64,000 nucleotides of DNA from Craterostigma plantagineum (GCA_027422505.1 JAPQWV010000334.1:610001-674000), one strand, 5' to 3'; shown: positions 48,562-59,576, counted from the stretch's first letter. A program made the numbers and translations. The notes: a model not told the origin generated them from the sequence alone.

Positions 48562-48830
48562 TCTTGTGATTCATCTCTATTATTATCCTTGCAGGCTAGC
48601 AGTAATATCTCATTCTCTCCTTTTCCTTCGTTTTTCGTATCGGTGCTTTGGTCGTTGAAGTAGCATTCTGCTGCGATGTGGCCGTATTTTTTGCAGGTGT
48701 AACACTGCACCCCGCTTCGCGTGCTTTGTTCGTTGAAGTAGCATTCTGCTGCGATGTGCCCATATTTTTTGCAGGTGTAACACTGCACCCCGCTTCGCCC
48801 AGATCTTCCTCGTCCTCGTCCTCAGTTTGA
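48474..48830 (-). pseudogene. Element E zinc knuckles and protease
   Basis: Two tandem CCHC knuckles (CYTCKKYGHIAAEC twice), then QECYLDTGASNHMSGN with the catalytic Asp. Same frame as gag, separated from it by one TGA at 48822-48824, probably a decayed Arg codon in a Gly/Arg run. A frameshift near 48482 separates it from integrase. Confidence 0.88.
48636..48800 (-). repeat. 78-bp tandem duplication covering a CCHC knuckle
   Basis: The stretch starting GTTGAAGTAGCATTCTGC near 48653 repeats near 48731 almost unchanged. It preserves the frame and doubles the zinc knuckle. Confidence 0.8.
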
Positions 48831-49675
48831 CTCCCATGGTTGGTTTTTTTCAGTTATGTTTTCATACTCCGATGGTTTGTTTTCATAGCCCGATCGACCA
48901 CGTCCTCTACCGCGATTCCGTCCTCGTCCTCTGTAGTTTCCACGAAACGTTGGGTGACGTTTTGATGATCCCTCGCCCCCTTTTGCAGATTCGTCGCCCT
49001 TAAGTTTCAGTTTTGCCTGAAGTGCTTGTTCGAGGATTTCTTGTCGCTTGCCTCTTCTTCGTTGTTCATGCGCTTCAAGCGAGCTCGTCAACTCGTTTAC
49101 TGTTATCTTTTCAAGGTCCCGCGACTCCTCTATAGCACACACTATGCTGTCGAACTCATTAGTTAGTGATCGTAGGATTTTTTCGACGACACGACCCTCG
49201 CCTATATCCTCTCCATTTCGCTTCAGCTGATTTGCAACAGTTTCAACTTTGGTGATGAATTCAGATACACTATCCGATTCCTTCATCCACAGCAACTCAA
49301 ACTCCCTTCTTAACGTTTGGAGTCGTATCTGCTTCACTCTATTTGCTCCTTCATATGCCGTCTTGAGGATCTCCCAAGCATCGTTAGAGTTTTTTGCATC
49401 GGCGATCTTTTCGAATCCCGATTCGTCTACTGCTTGGTAGATCATGTAAAGCGCCGTCTTGTCTTTCTCGCGACACTCTTTTAATTCTTTCGTCTGGTTC
49501 GCTGTTAAGCCCGCAAGAGTTTCGTGTTCGGTATACCCGGACTCGACGACTTCCCAAACGTCCTGTGATCCCAACAACGCTTTCATGTGAATGGACCATT
49601 TGTCATAGTTGGTCTTCGAGAGACGCGGACACGCCGTGAAACCGATACCCCAGGAGTCATATTGTTGTTTGCCAT
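48822..49675 (-). pseudogene. gag: Element E gag
   Basis: The likely start is the ATG at 49675 (MANNNMTPG), just after the PBS; a frameshift around 49620-49650 moves to the main frame (CPRLSKTNYDKWSIHMKAL). Capsid blocks: LLGSQDVWEVVESGY, QAVDESGFEKIADAKN, QIRLQTLRREFELLWMKESD. It ends in Gly/Arg-rich sequence (RGNYRGRGRNRGRGRG) before the stop. This is the UBN2-type copia gag. Confidence 0.88.
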
Positions 49676-49678
49676 AGA

Positions 49679-49690
49679 GCTCTGATACCA
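49679..49690 (-). other. PBS of element E
   Basis: Minus strand TGGTATCAGAGC three bases after the 5' LTR; initiator Met-tRNA type. Confidence 0.9.
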
Positions 49691-49693
49691 ATT

Positions 49694-49955
49694 TGATGAG
49701 TATATTCTTAGTATTTTAGTAGTGTTGATAGGTGGAGGCTCAGAGAATGTTACTGGAATAGATATTTTATTGCGCCTCACATAACTCGTTTACAGCAAGC
49801 ATCAATATATAAGTCTACTAAGAACTTTGAAAGACATATTATATTATTAAAATTCTCAACAGAAAACCATGTTGTCTCCTTGGGTTCAAACCATTCCTGA
49901 TGTGTCTCCTCGTGTTTCTCTTCAGCTTCATTATTACGAGCTTATTGTTCCAACA
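49694..49955 (-). repeat. 5' LTR of E (262 bp)
   Basis: Same length as 45297-45558 with two mismatches by eye; followed by TATAT (49956-49960). Confidence 0.92.
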
Positions 49956-50271
49956 TATATATCATAGAATAAAATGTGGGAAGTGACAAACAAGTAACGT
50001 ATCCATTCTTCTTATGCTAACTCCATTCGTTTTGTACATTATTTTATTGGTTTCAATAACAATCTTTATCCCTTGGAAATAATACTATACATGCTAATGG
50101 AATATATATTTGAACTTATGTGATTCACAAGTAGCTAAGGGAGGAATCTTAGCCCATGGAGTAAGTAAAGCTCGTCCCTAGTATATATTATTTTATTAAT
50201 CCTTTCCAAGTTCCATTCTTATCCCTTAGCAATGCAATAATTGTACTTGATATATATATCTATATATATAT
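49956..50271 (-). repeat. LTR-c of the array, part right of element E
   Basis: Resumes LTR-c after E and follows LTR-b to a TA-rich tract, where the sequence jumps to another LTR copy at 50272. Confidence 0.75.
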
Positions 50272-51761
50272 AAAATTTGTCAAGAAATCTGGGAAATTCT
50301 CTACGCTTCGAACCTCTGAGCATGAAAATATTATCACATAAGTATACATACTAAGTCATGTAAATCTAGAATTTCTCAAACCCTCGAAAACCCTAAAATA
50401 GTGAAAACCCTAAAATTCCGAAAATCCTTAAATCTCGAGAAATAACTAAGTACCAAAATACTTTCAAGATTCACACGTGCTTAGCATTATAATTTATTTC
50501 AAAGTTTAAAACCTATACAAACCGAAAACTTAGAATCATCACTTTCTAGAGAATTCCAAAAATCTTGAATACCTACAAGTTCTTTCCTACCGAAAAGTAC
50601 TCTGCCTAAAAACTAATCATACACTCTATAATCGATCAGACCCAAAATTTTATTACACTTATCACCTTTAAATGTATCGTACTAGTTCTACTATCGAAAT
50701 AATACCTTCATGAATACAAATATGCACTTACCGAAACTGTTAAGATCTGGAATTGTAATTTTAACACTTAAGATCACAAGACTTCACACAAACATTTGCC
50801 ATAACATATATTGATATCACACAAATAACAATCACTTAAGGCACGAAACTTCACATAATTTTCACCTTAAACATGTATAAAATCATACTAATTATCTTAA
50901 GCACTCAATAGTCACATAAAACACCTTTCCAAAATAATAGAACCTAGTTTACGTATAATCACATAAGCACTTTGAAACCTTCGCAGAAATAATACTATTC
51001 ATACAAGGCATTAAACTACATTATCACCACACAAACATATGATTATGAATATATATATATATATATATATATGGGAAGTGACATACAAGTCACGTATCCA
51101 TTCTTCGTATGCTAACTCCATTCGTTTTGTACATTATTTTGTTGCTTTCAATAACAATCCTTATCCCTTGGAAATAATACTATACATGCTAATGGAATAT
51201 ATATTTGAACTTATGTGATTCACAAGTAGCTAAGGGAGGAATCTTAGCACATGGAGTAAGTAAAGCTCGTCCCAGTATATATTATTTTATTAATCCTTTC
51301 CAAGTTCCATTCTTATCCCTTAGCAATGCAATAATTGTACTTGATATGTATATATATATATATATAATATACATATATTACGTAAATTTCTAACCAAAAC
51401 ATTCTATCATATATAAGAACTTGACCCTACCACTAAAACTTCTATAAACATGTCACGAAAACTTGATAGGTTTATTATATACATTTGAATGTAAATTTTG
51501 ACCACTATATAAAGTGAATTGATATTGAACACTTGGTTGTATTTATGTATATGTATACGACTGAAAACATTGGATCTCAATCCCCACGAGAATTCTTATG
51601 CCCAATATTTCATTTACTCAATTTCATTCTATTTAGTAATTTGAGTTCTTAGTGCATTATTTCGATTAACCTCTCTCAGTAATTAATGTCCTAATTTATG
51701 TTAAATATTCATCCTGTTCAGTTGCACCTAAGACCCGTATTAAACTTTTACGGGTATTACA
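50272..51761 (-). repeat. Partial LTR at the right end of the array
   Basis: Starts at the point equivalent to about 41066 in LTR-b and runs to the LTR end TATTACA at 51761, next to GAGAG. It repeats LTR sequence already passed in LTR-c, so the junction at 50271/50272 is a rearrangement inside TA-rich DNA. Some TA tract-flanking bases near 51060 are missing. Confidence 0.75.
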
Positions 51762-52448
51762 GAGAGGGGCACCGGTGATCTATTATTCTCCGATATTAAA
51801 TTAGTCCATAAGTCTTAGACCTCAGTAGGGTGAATGAGTGTCAATTGCGACTTATTTGTTGACGACTCTTATATGGTTGTGCCAACCATTCACTTGGGAA
51901 GCGGGAAGTCGTAACATTGGTATAAGTTGAATTAGGGAATTAACATGTACTTGGACACGACTCGCAATCGAGGATTACATGGGCCTTATCGTTACTCTGG
52001 GTAGCATCAATGACCGATCGATTGACTATAGTAGTGTGCGTGGACCTTAGACCAAAGAGTCTTTGACGGAGTTGACTTTGGGGTCTTGGCTTGTCACTAG
52101 TTTGCTAGGCCCGCCTTGTCCGGGAACGAACATGGGTCGGCGGCGACATGCGGTCTTGACAACGAAGGGTAACTGTCGTGCTTAGACTATCGTGAGGGAT
52201 TCACTGTCTCGTTAGTAACCGAGATATATGTCCTATGCATATCCGGGATGGGAAATTACAAAGTCTTCGGTCGAAGCAATAAACTGACTCACGTGGGACG
52301 TGGAGAGCAGTTTAGTAATTTCTTCAGTCACGAATTAGTCATAGAGTCGAGTCTAGTGAGTTGATGTAACCATGTCTCTCACTCGAACCGGACATATGTG
52401 AAGGGTCTATACGTACGACGATAATCTATAGTCGGTTCGTAGATCGAA
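51762..52448 (+). repeat. 5' LTR of C, second part
   Basis: Begins GAGAGGGGCACC and aligns with 56102-56785 of the 3' LTR. The point where the LTR ends cannot be set, because the 3' LTR is truncated at the base equivalent to about 52448. Confidence 0.82.
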
Positions 52449-53690
52449 GATCGTACTCAACACGGGATCTATTCGGTACCGAAGGATTGGCTTGGTGCTT
52501 ACCGAATTCTGGGATTCCTCCCTTGCCGGGTTGAGACGAACCAAGAGAGTCGGGCTTAAAAATGATGACTGTGATAGTGCCTAACTAATATGAGATGTGA
52601 ATTAACTTAACGGTCTTAGAGACGTTAACAAAATGTTAAATATATGTTTTAGAAACTATATTTACAAGGACGGAAATTTATGGAACGGAAATGGTGAAGA
52701 ATGAGGCGTAAATAGGGTTCACAACGACGAGCAAGGCTCGTCACGGTCGTGAAGCCTGACTGAAAAGTTGCAGTAGATTTAAAAATCCATATCTCCCAAT
52801 ATAGACATCTGATTGAGAATCCCTCTGGTCAGAATCAAGATTGGTAAGTCTTTTAACTATGCTTAAAATTCAGGGCAATCGGACATCATTTACCCTCGAT
52901 CGGATCGAAATACGGAACTACCGCAAAGCTGTCAGGGCAGTCACGACCGTGAACGCATTGCACGTGGCCGTGACGACCGGCAGTGTGCGAGCCAAATGAT
53001 GCCGACAGTGTCACGGCCGTGACATTTCATGCCCGGCCGTGAAGGCCTCCAGAAGATGGTCACGGCCGTGACTCAGGCCGTGGTGAGTGGCAGAAGCTGC
53101 CTAGAACATGTCACGACCGTGAAAGGTCATGTCAGAGGCCGTGACCGACAGGTTTTTGGTCAAATTTGATCCAAATCAAATCCGATTCGTTCCTTGTTCT
53201 TTTTTATGATTTTTGGGACAATATCTAGTCATTAGATGATAAAATAACAAGAGAATCAAACAAAAATGAGTCATGTAGGACATGATATCATTTAAACAAA
53301 TCTAAAGTCTATTTCATAATTTAAAACTTGGTTTTACAATTATGAGAGCTGGGATTTTCGTCCATAGTAAATTCATAAGCTTTCTCACACTAAACTTAGA
53401 GTTTTAGAGAGTGGTAAGAGCATTTGGATGTGATCTTTGAGAAAAACCCAAGTCTAAGTGAGTTTGTAGTAAATCACAGACACACATCTTCTTAAACATT
53501 CCACACTTCTAGCCATCCTCGGGGAGGTGTTGGTCTGCGGCACGTCATGGGTCGGCGTGACTCTCTTCAGCACAGTTCGTGAGCTAGGGAGCTAAGGATC
53601 TTCGCTACGAGGGTAAGATCTTTATACTATACGTGTCTACATGCATTTTCTTTATTTAACCGAGTATCCTGGGGAAACCGTATGAGGAAC
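52449..53690 (+). other. Remaining LTR or leader of C, with palindrome cluster
   Basis: No ORF worth calling and no PBS seen. Contains five TCACGRYCGTGA-type palindromes (52741, 52941, 53011, 53060, 53111) and several half sites. Sequence after about 53600 (GGGTAAGATCTTTATAC) looks like LTR end or leader. It joins integrase abruptly at about 53690, which marks the deletion of gag, protease and the front of integrase. Confidence 0.6.
52741..53150. repeat. TCACGGCCGTGA palindrome cluster
   Basis: 12-bp sites at 52741-52752 (TCACGGTCGTGA), 52941-52952 and 53111-53122 (TCACGACCGTGA), 53011-53022 and 53060-53071 (TCACGGCCGTGA). The site at 53059-53072 extends to a perfect 14-bp palindrome. Half sites (GGCCGTGA) lie between. 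Confidence 0.75.
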
Positions 53691-54160
53691 TAGGAACCAC
53701 AACTGAATGGTATTGCCGAACGCAGAAATCGAACATTATTAGATAAAGTTCGATCTATCCTAAGCTATACAGATCTTCTCGTATCGTTATGGGGATATGC
53801 TTTGCAAACTGCTGTTTACATTTTGAACAGAAGCCCTTCGAAGTCCGTAGATAGGGCACCTTATGAAATTTGGAATGGTAAGAAGCCCAGCTTGAATCAC
53901 GTAAGGGTTGGGGATGCCCGCCTATGTGAAAAAGCTAGTAGCAAACAAACTCGAATCTAGGTCCATGAAATTACGTTTCGTCGAATATCCCGATGATAGC
54001 ACGGTATATTGTTTTACCTCCATGATGATCAAAGGATTGTCGTAGCTATTCATGCTCACTTTCACGAGGAACAGTTCATTCGAGAAGGTGGAGCTGGCAG
54101 AGAAGTAACTCAAGGAGAATATCTCGAATCTGGACCCTGGGTACAGATGAGCAGTCCGAG
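53690..54160 (+). pseudogene. Element C integrase, C-terminal remnant
   Basis: Begins at the Gln-Leu-Asn-Gly-...-Glu motif of the catalytic Glu (LNGIAERRNRTLLDKVRS), then LWGYALQTAVYILNRSPSKS and APYEIWNGKKPSLNH. The two catalytic Asp and the zinc domain are gone. Frameshifts appear near 53920 and 53990. Confidence 0.85.
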
Positions 54161-55290
54161 ACGCACTCAGAATTGCGCAGGTTGGGTAGAATATCTCGTA
54201 TGCTTGAGAGATATGGTATGGTACATGTTGAGCACGAGGGTGTTGCGACTGAGGGGATCGTTGGTGACGACCCCACTACCTTTGACCAGTCAATGATGGA
54301 TGTCGACTCTAAGAAATGGGTCGAAGCTATGAAAGCAGAGATGGACTCGATGCACACCAACCAAGTCTGGACTCTAGTATACCTACCCCAAGGTTTTAGG
54401 CCTATAGGGTGTAAATGGATCTACAAGAGAAAGATTGGATATGATAGGCACGTTGAAACCTACAAAGCTAGGCTAGTAAGCGAAAGGGTATAATAAAAAA
54501 GAGGGCATAGATTATGAGGAAACCTTTTCACCTGTTGCAATGATTAAGTCTATCCGAATTCTGCTTGCCATAGCAGCATACTATGATTATGAGATTTGGC
54601 AGATGGATGTGAAAACTGCTTTCCTAATGGATTCCTCCAGGAGGAGATCTATATGGAGCAGCCCAAGGGTTTTACATCGCAAGCAGATGCTCACAGAGTG
54701 TGCAAGCTTAATAGGTCCATTTATGGACTTAAGCAAGTGTCTAGAAGCTGGAATCTTTGATTTGGAGAAGTAGTTAGGAACTACAGATTCCTAAGGAATG
54801 AAGATGAGCCTTGCATTTACAAGAAGGTCAGTGGGAGTAAGATATCGTTCCTCGTATTATACGTAGATGATATTCTTTTGATGGGAAACGATATTGGATG
54901 CTCTCGGAGGTGAAAACTTGGCTTTCAACCGAGTTCTCCATGAAAGACCTGGGAGAAGCAACCTATATTCTTGGAAATTCACCTTTTGAGAGATCGAGCT
55001 AATCGAATGACAGGTTTATCTCAGGCCCTTTACTTAGAAAATATCATGAAACGGTTTCAAATGGATGAATCTAAGAAAGGGTTCTTGCCAATGCGACATG
55101 GGATTCATCTCTCGAAATCCATGAGTCCTCAAAGTGAGGAGGCAACGAAGGAAATGAGTTAAGTTCCTTATGCATCAGCAATAGGTAGCCTAATGTATGC
55201 GATGCTATGTACGCGGCCTGACATTGCGTATGCTTTGAGCATAGTAAGTCGGTACCAGTCTAATCCTGGTAAAGAACATTGGAATGCAGT
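54160..55290 (+). pseudogene. Element C reverse transcriptase
   Basis: KKWVEAMKAEMDSMHTNQVW, CKWIYKRKIGYDRHVETYKA, then [20 protein letters not shown] and QMDVKTAFL. The catalytic YVDD is intact at 54860-54871 (VLYVDDILLMGND), in its own frame. GLSQALYLENIMKRFQMDES and GSLMYAMLCTRPDIAYALS close the domain. At least five frameshifts or stops (near 54482, 54630, 54770, 54900, 55160). Confidence 0.9.
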
Positions 55291-55858
55291 AAAAAATATC
55301 TTTAAGTACCTTAGACGGACTAAAGATATGGTACTAATTTATGGAAATGGAGAATTAAGGTGGATGGTTAAAAAGATTCGGATTTCCAGTCAGACGTGGA
55401 TGACCGAAAATCTACTTCTGGTCTTGCTATACGCTCAATGGTGGAGCAGTGTCTTGGAAAAGTTCTAAGCAAGGCACTACTGCTGATTCCACCACTGAAG
55501 CAGAGTATATTGCGGCCTCTGAGGCAGCACAGGAGAAGGTGTTTGGATGAGGAAGTTCTTAGAAGAACTACAAGTTGTTCCAGGCATAGTGGACCGCCCG
55601 CTACCATTGTGGTGCGACAATAGTGGGGCAGTAGCACAAGCCAAGGAATCTAGGTCTCATTCAAAGTCCAAACACATAGAAAGAAACTACCACGTGCTGC
55701 ATGGGTTCGTTGAGAATGGCTACATAGCTGTGCAGAAAATAACCACCGCGGATAACGTGGCGGACCCGTTCACCAAGCCTCTCTCACAGGCAGTGCTTGA
55801 TCGACACCTCCATAAAATGGGTTACGATATCATAGTGCATGGTATTGAGTGCAGGTGT
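55290..55858 (+). pseudogene. Element C RNase H and end of pol
   Basis: DDRKSTSG near 55396, a Glu-containing TTEAEYIAAS equivalent at about 55492, LPLWCDNSGAVAQAKESRSH, SKHIERNYHVLHGFVENGYI and NVADPFTKPLSQAVLDRHL. Frame changes at about 55360, 55430 and 55545. The last part is open into the LTR. Confidence 0.9.
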
Positions 55859-55861
55859 TGT

Positions 55862-56785
55862 TGGGGATGTGCCCACGGAATGCCATTCGAGGATGTAATG
55901 AATAGGCATGTATTTAATAATCGATGTATTATATGCATTTGAATAATGTATTGCTATACGTATTAATGGAATTTGTATTCTATTATTTATTCTTTAAAGG
56001 TATATTATTTATTTACCTATCAAGTTTTACTAGGCATCCGTGAGACGGTAAATAAATAAATCTCATATATCGTGAGTTTAGTCCCGATTCTCATGTGATA
56101 AGAGAGGGGCACCAGTGAGCTATTGTTCTCCGATATTAAATTAGTCCATAAGTCTTAGACCTCAGTAGGGTGACTGAGCGTCAATTACGACTTATTTTTT
56201 GACGACTGTTATATGGTTGTGCCAACCATTCGTTTGGGAAGCGGGAGGTCGCAACTTTGGTATAAGTTGAATTAGGGAATTAACTTGTACTTGGCTACGA
56301 CTCGCAATCGACGATTACATGGCCTTATCGTTACTCTGGGTAGCGTCAATGATCGATCGATTGACTATAGTAGTGTGCATGGACCTTAGACCAAAGAGTC
56401 TTTGACGGAGTAGACTTTGGGGTCTTGACTTGTAACTAGCTTGCTAGGCCCACCATGTTCGGGAACGAACATGTGTCAGCGGCGACACGCGGTCTTGACA
56501 ACAAAGGGTCACTGTCGTGCTTAGACTATCGTGAGGGATTCACTGTCACGTTAGTAACCGAGATATATGTCCTATGCATATTCGGGGATGGGAAATTACA
56601 AAGTCTTCGGTCGAAGCAATAAACTGACTCACGTGAGACGTGGAGAGCAGTTTAGTAATTTCTCCAGTCACGAATTAGTCATAGAGTCGAGTCTAGTGAG
56701 TTTGACGTAACCATGACTCTCACTCGAATGGGACATATGTGAAGTGTCTATACGTACGACGATAATCTATAGTCGGTTCGTAGAT
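55862..56785 (+). repeat. 3' LTR of C, truncated by D
   Basis: Starts within TGTTGGGGATGTGCCC (TG at 55859 or 55862) and runs co-linear with both halves of the 5' LTR. It stops at TAGAT (56781-56785), where D's LTR end TGTCAGGACCC begins. In the 5' LTR the same point continues uninterrupted near 52448. Confidence 0.85.
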
Positions 56786-57339
56786 TGTCAGGACCCGTCG
56801 TCCCGCCCTCGTAATTCCGTTCTAATCCTAAGTATCTAATGCTTTATTATCGTGCAAAAGCGTAAAAATGCGAATAAAATTTTTCTTCTTCTATTAAAAC
56901 TACGTGTGGAAGTCTTATACACATGTCAAAAGAATGTTCGCGAATCGTTCTTACAATTCTCGTAGTCATGTCTATACAGAAGACAAGTTGTGTGTGTGCA
57001 ACCAAAAGCTTCCTATGCGCCCGGCCTTCACAGGTCGTCATCCATACACACACTCCCACCTCAAAAGCAGCCGGATAGCTTCAAAAGATCGGCCTCGCAG
57101 CGGATCAAGTACCGTGATCGTCGGTACCTACAACACGTAACATAAACAATGAGCCACCGAGGCTGAGTAAGCAGAAATTATGCATGTATGCACGTGTCCT
57201 AACGAACGACAATCCACGCCGTCGTTTTCTAACGCTCATACTCTTTTTCTCATACTCTTACTTCATACGGGCCCTCGGCTTTCAATCCCACTATACGCCA
57301 TCTTATAGAGATCTCAAGTGTAGAGGTTCACACCCTAGA

Positions 57340-57515
57340 AAGTCACTCGTAGGAACCTTCCCTTACTTAGTGTGACCTCCACGCGAGCGCTTCTCACTGG
57401 TAGCCACACCGAGGCCACTAACCACGGAGGTCACCCGAAGGAATCTTCCCTCCGGGTGGTGCTTTACACGCTAGAAGGTCACCCGAAGGAATCTTTCCTT
57501 ACTCAGCGTGTGCCC
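57340..57515. repeat. GTCACCCGAAGGAATCTTCC repeats
   Basis: Three imperfect copies (about 57340, 57432, 57477), each followed by a TTACTCAGTGTG-like block. Part of the D LTR. Confidence 0.65.
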
Positions 57516-58169
57516 CGGGCCGCATTCTCCAGGTTGCATCTCCCGCGTACGGGGAACTTCCCCCAGCCTCTTATACAGGCGTTATTGCTTCATTCGCCTT
57601 ACTGGTGGCATAGGGGAAGCCGTGACTTCTCATTCTAGTCGATACAGACGCCAATATCGGCGAGTATACATTGCACACGGGCGATCTTACGCACCACTCA
57701 TACCTCGCGTCTTACACACTACACATGCGTGCAAATGTTCATGCCATGCTCATGTACATATTCTAATCATGCCATCATGCACCTAATTTAATCGTATCAT
57801 ACGTACACATTTCATACAAAATTCACGAGCACGTAATTCACATAATTGGACGCAGGCAGGTTACGTGTCGTAGTTGAATTTCTACTTACCTGTCGTCCAA
57901 GCGCAATTAGTGTCCTCTCCATTTGCTCTTAACGTACGACCTTTAAACATAATATTATCGTATCAGTAATATGTTTTTTATTAAGTACCTAAGTCGAATT
58001 AAATTATCTAACTTTGTTAATTTTGCTATACTATAAGTTGCTAGCTTCGAGTCGAGGCTACCCTTGCCCAATAAATTCCTAAGTAAAGTTAGTGTCGATT
58101 CCGTGTCCTAATGAGTTCAGCGAGAGTTAGCAAATTGTTAGTTTTCAATTTGCTCGAATTTAATTCATC

Positions 58170-58760
58170 TTGAAGTCGCCCGATTCATCTTGCATGGAAA
58201 TTATTTCAACTGATTTAAGAATTTGCAAGTTAAATCGCCGTTTTAGTCACCACCATAATTCGCCCGATTCCAAGCGTGTGGTGGGATCGTTTTCGGCCGT
58301 TTTCAAACTCTCCAAGTCGCCCGATTTGTGAAGTGGAATCTGAAATCGCCGAATGCTCTCATCATCAAGTTGCCATCTCCATTTGCCCGATTCCATGCAT
58401 GAAATGTTCAAGGCAATTTGTCCGATTTTCAAGCTTGCATGGAATCGCCCGATTGGATGTTGCTCCTCATTTCGCGCGTTTTAAGGTTGGTTTAGTTCGT
58501 CTTCGGCGATTTGTTCTCCTCTTGCCACGTGTAGTTTTCTTTTAAATCGTCCGATTTGTGCCCGATTTCATGCATGAGGTGTTCTAGACATTCGGGCCGA
58601 TTTGGGTTTGCATGAGATCACCCGACTTTCATGTTTTGAACACCACAATCGCCGAGTTCATCTAAGACTTAAATCGCCCGATTAAATGTGTCCTCTCAAT
58701 CCTTTCAATCGATCCCTCACATGCAACATTTCGCCCGATTTCTAGGGTTTCTCAATCTAC
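58170..58760. repeat. Cluster of TCGCCCGATT words
   Basis: About fifteen copies or near-copies (CGCCCGATT, CGCCGA, CCCGATTT) at irregular spacing of 20-60 bp, mostly on the plus strand. Confidence 0.7.
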
Positions 58761-59560
58761 CCGATTCGATCATCCAAATTTCATCTACGCGAAATCACAT
58801 TCATAGCATAATCCTAGTCGAAACTCATGGATTCTGTCTCCTTTTCTACCAAATCGCATGGTTCCTCACTTGAAGCAAAATTCCTAGGTACTACACCACG
58901 CCTTAAGCTCTTCGGTCCCTAACCTGCCCAAATAACAACTTAATCTTGGACCTATGTTCCATTCCTAGGGTTTTCGTGCCTTTCTTCAACTACCTTGCTC
59001 TTAATGTCATAAATACACCCAACTACACCTAGGGTACGAAATTAAAAGACTTAGGGAGGGTATTTCACTTAGCAACTTCGAAGTCCTAAGCTGATTTGAG
59101 CACCCTTGTCCGAATTTTGCCTCGGTTCTTTCCTCTTGCCCTTTCCTTGCTTTCGTTAGTTTTCTTGAGGGGTAAAGTGTTTAGATGATTTGCTATTTTA
59201 GATATTTTTCTTGGCTTTTGTTGGGTAGGGTATGGGCTTTTTCCTAATTCTAGGGAAAATTGTCCCCCATTTGGGCCTTTCTCCCAAATTTGGACCCATT
59301 TTAATTCCTTTGCCCACATAGAATTCCTAGCCCAACTATAGTTAATCCTTTCCTTCGCTATTTCTTCGAAATTTCCTTTCATACATTTGGGTCACCATGA
59401 ACACCAAGAATCCTTGGCGCTTAATTGCACGTAACTCCCATACAAATCACGGGCGTAAAATTCATACATCACATAAGCATTCAACATATATGCAATTATC
59501 AGCCCGTAAAGCACACACGTAATTTATTGGCCGACTAATTTGCGGGTCTGGGGTCCTACA

Positions 59561-59576
59561 TCCTCCCCCCTTAAGG
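59561..59576 (-). other. Polypurine tract of D
   Basis: Minus strand CCTTAAGGGGGGAGGA directly before the LTR. Confidence 0.85.

Larger units (their letters stand above)
45297..49955 (-). mobile_element. Young Ty1/copia element E
   Basis: Complete 4659-bp element: 262-bp LTRs, PBS, gag-pol, PPT, TATAT on both sides. The LTRs differ at two sites by eye (one near 45305/49702, one near 45459/49856), so it is the youngest insertion in the window. The polyprotein is nonetheless interrupted by stops and frameshifts and carries a changed RT active site. Confidence 0.93.
36816..51761 (-). mobile_element. Tandem array of a non-autonomous chromovirus derivative
   Basis: On the minus strand each LTR starts TGTAATACCCG and ends GTTACA. 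Layout on the plus strand: LTR-a 36816-39535, internal 39536-40059, LTR-b 40060-42783, internal 42784-43306, LTR-c 43307-50271 (carrying element E), partial LTR 50272-51761. Unit length is about 3.25 kb. A single 5-bp target-site duplication (GAGAG) brackets everything, so this was one insertion later expanded by recombination between LTRs. The internal part is only about 0.52 kb. Confidence 0.85.
36573..56785 (+). mobile_element. Ty1/copia element C, nested and internally deleted
   Basis: 5' LTR 36573-36815 plus 51762 onward; pol remains 53690-55850; 3' LTR 55862-56785. The two LTR halves on either side of the array align in order with the uninterrupted 3' LTR. Gag, protease and the N-terminal part of integrase are missing. 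The 3' LTR is cut by element D. AACAG (36568-36572) is the predicted left target-site duplication, not testable here. Confidence 0.82.
56786..59560 (-). repeat. LTR of D
   Basis: Minus strand starts TGTAGGACCCC and ends GGGTCCTGACA, 2775 bp. Unlike Gypsy-1's LTR in sequence. Contains three AAGGTCACCCGAAGGAATC-type repeats (57340-57515) and a cluster of CGCCCGATT words (58170-58760). Scattered short ORFs in it have no recognisable content. Confidence 0.82.

Noticed and set aside
49583..49780. 65-codon minus-strand ORF extending into E's 5' LTR
   Set aside because: Only its part from the ATG at 49675 fits a gag start; upstream codons are LTR and PBS.
57184..57786. Run of plus-strand ORFs in the D LTR
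   Set aside because: Repeats within the LTR, with no recognisable protein.
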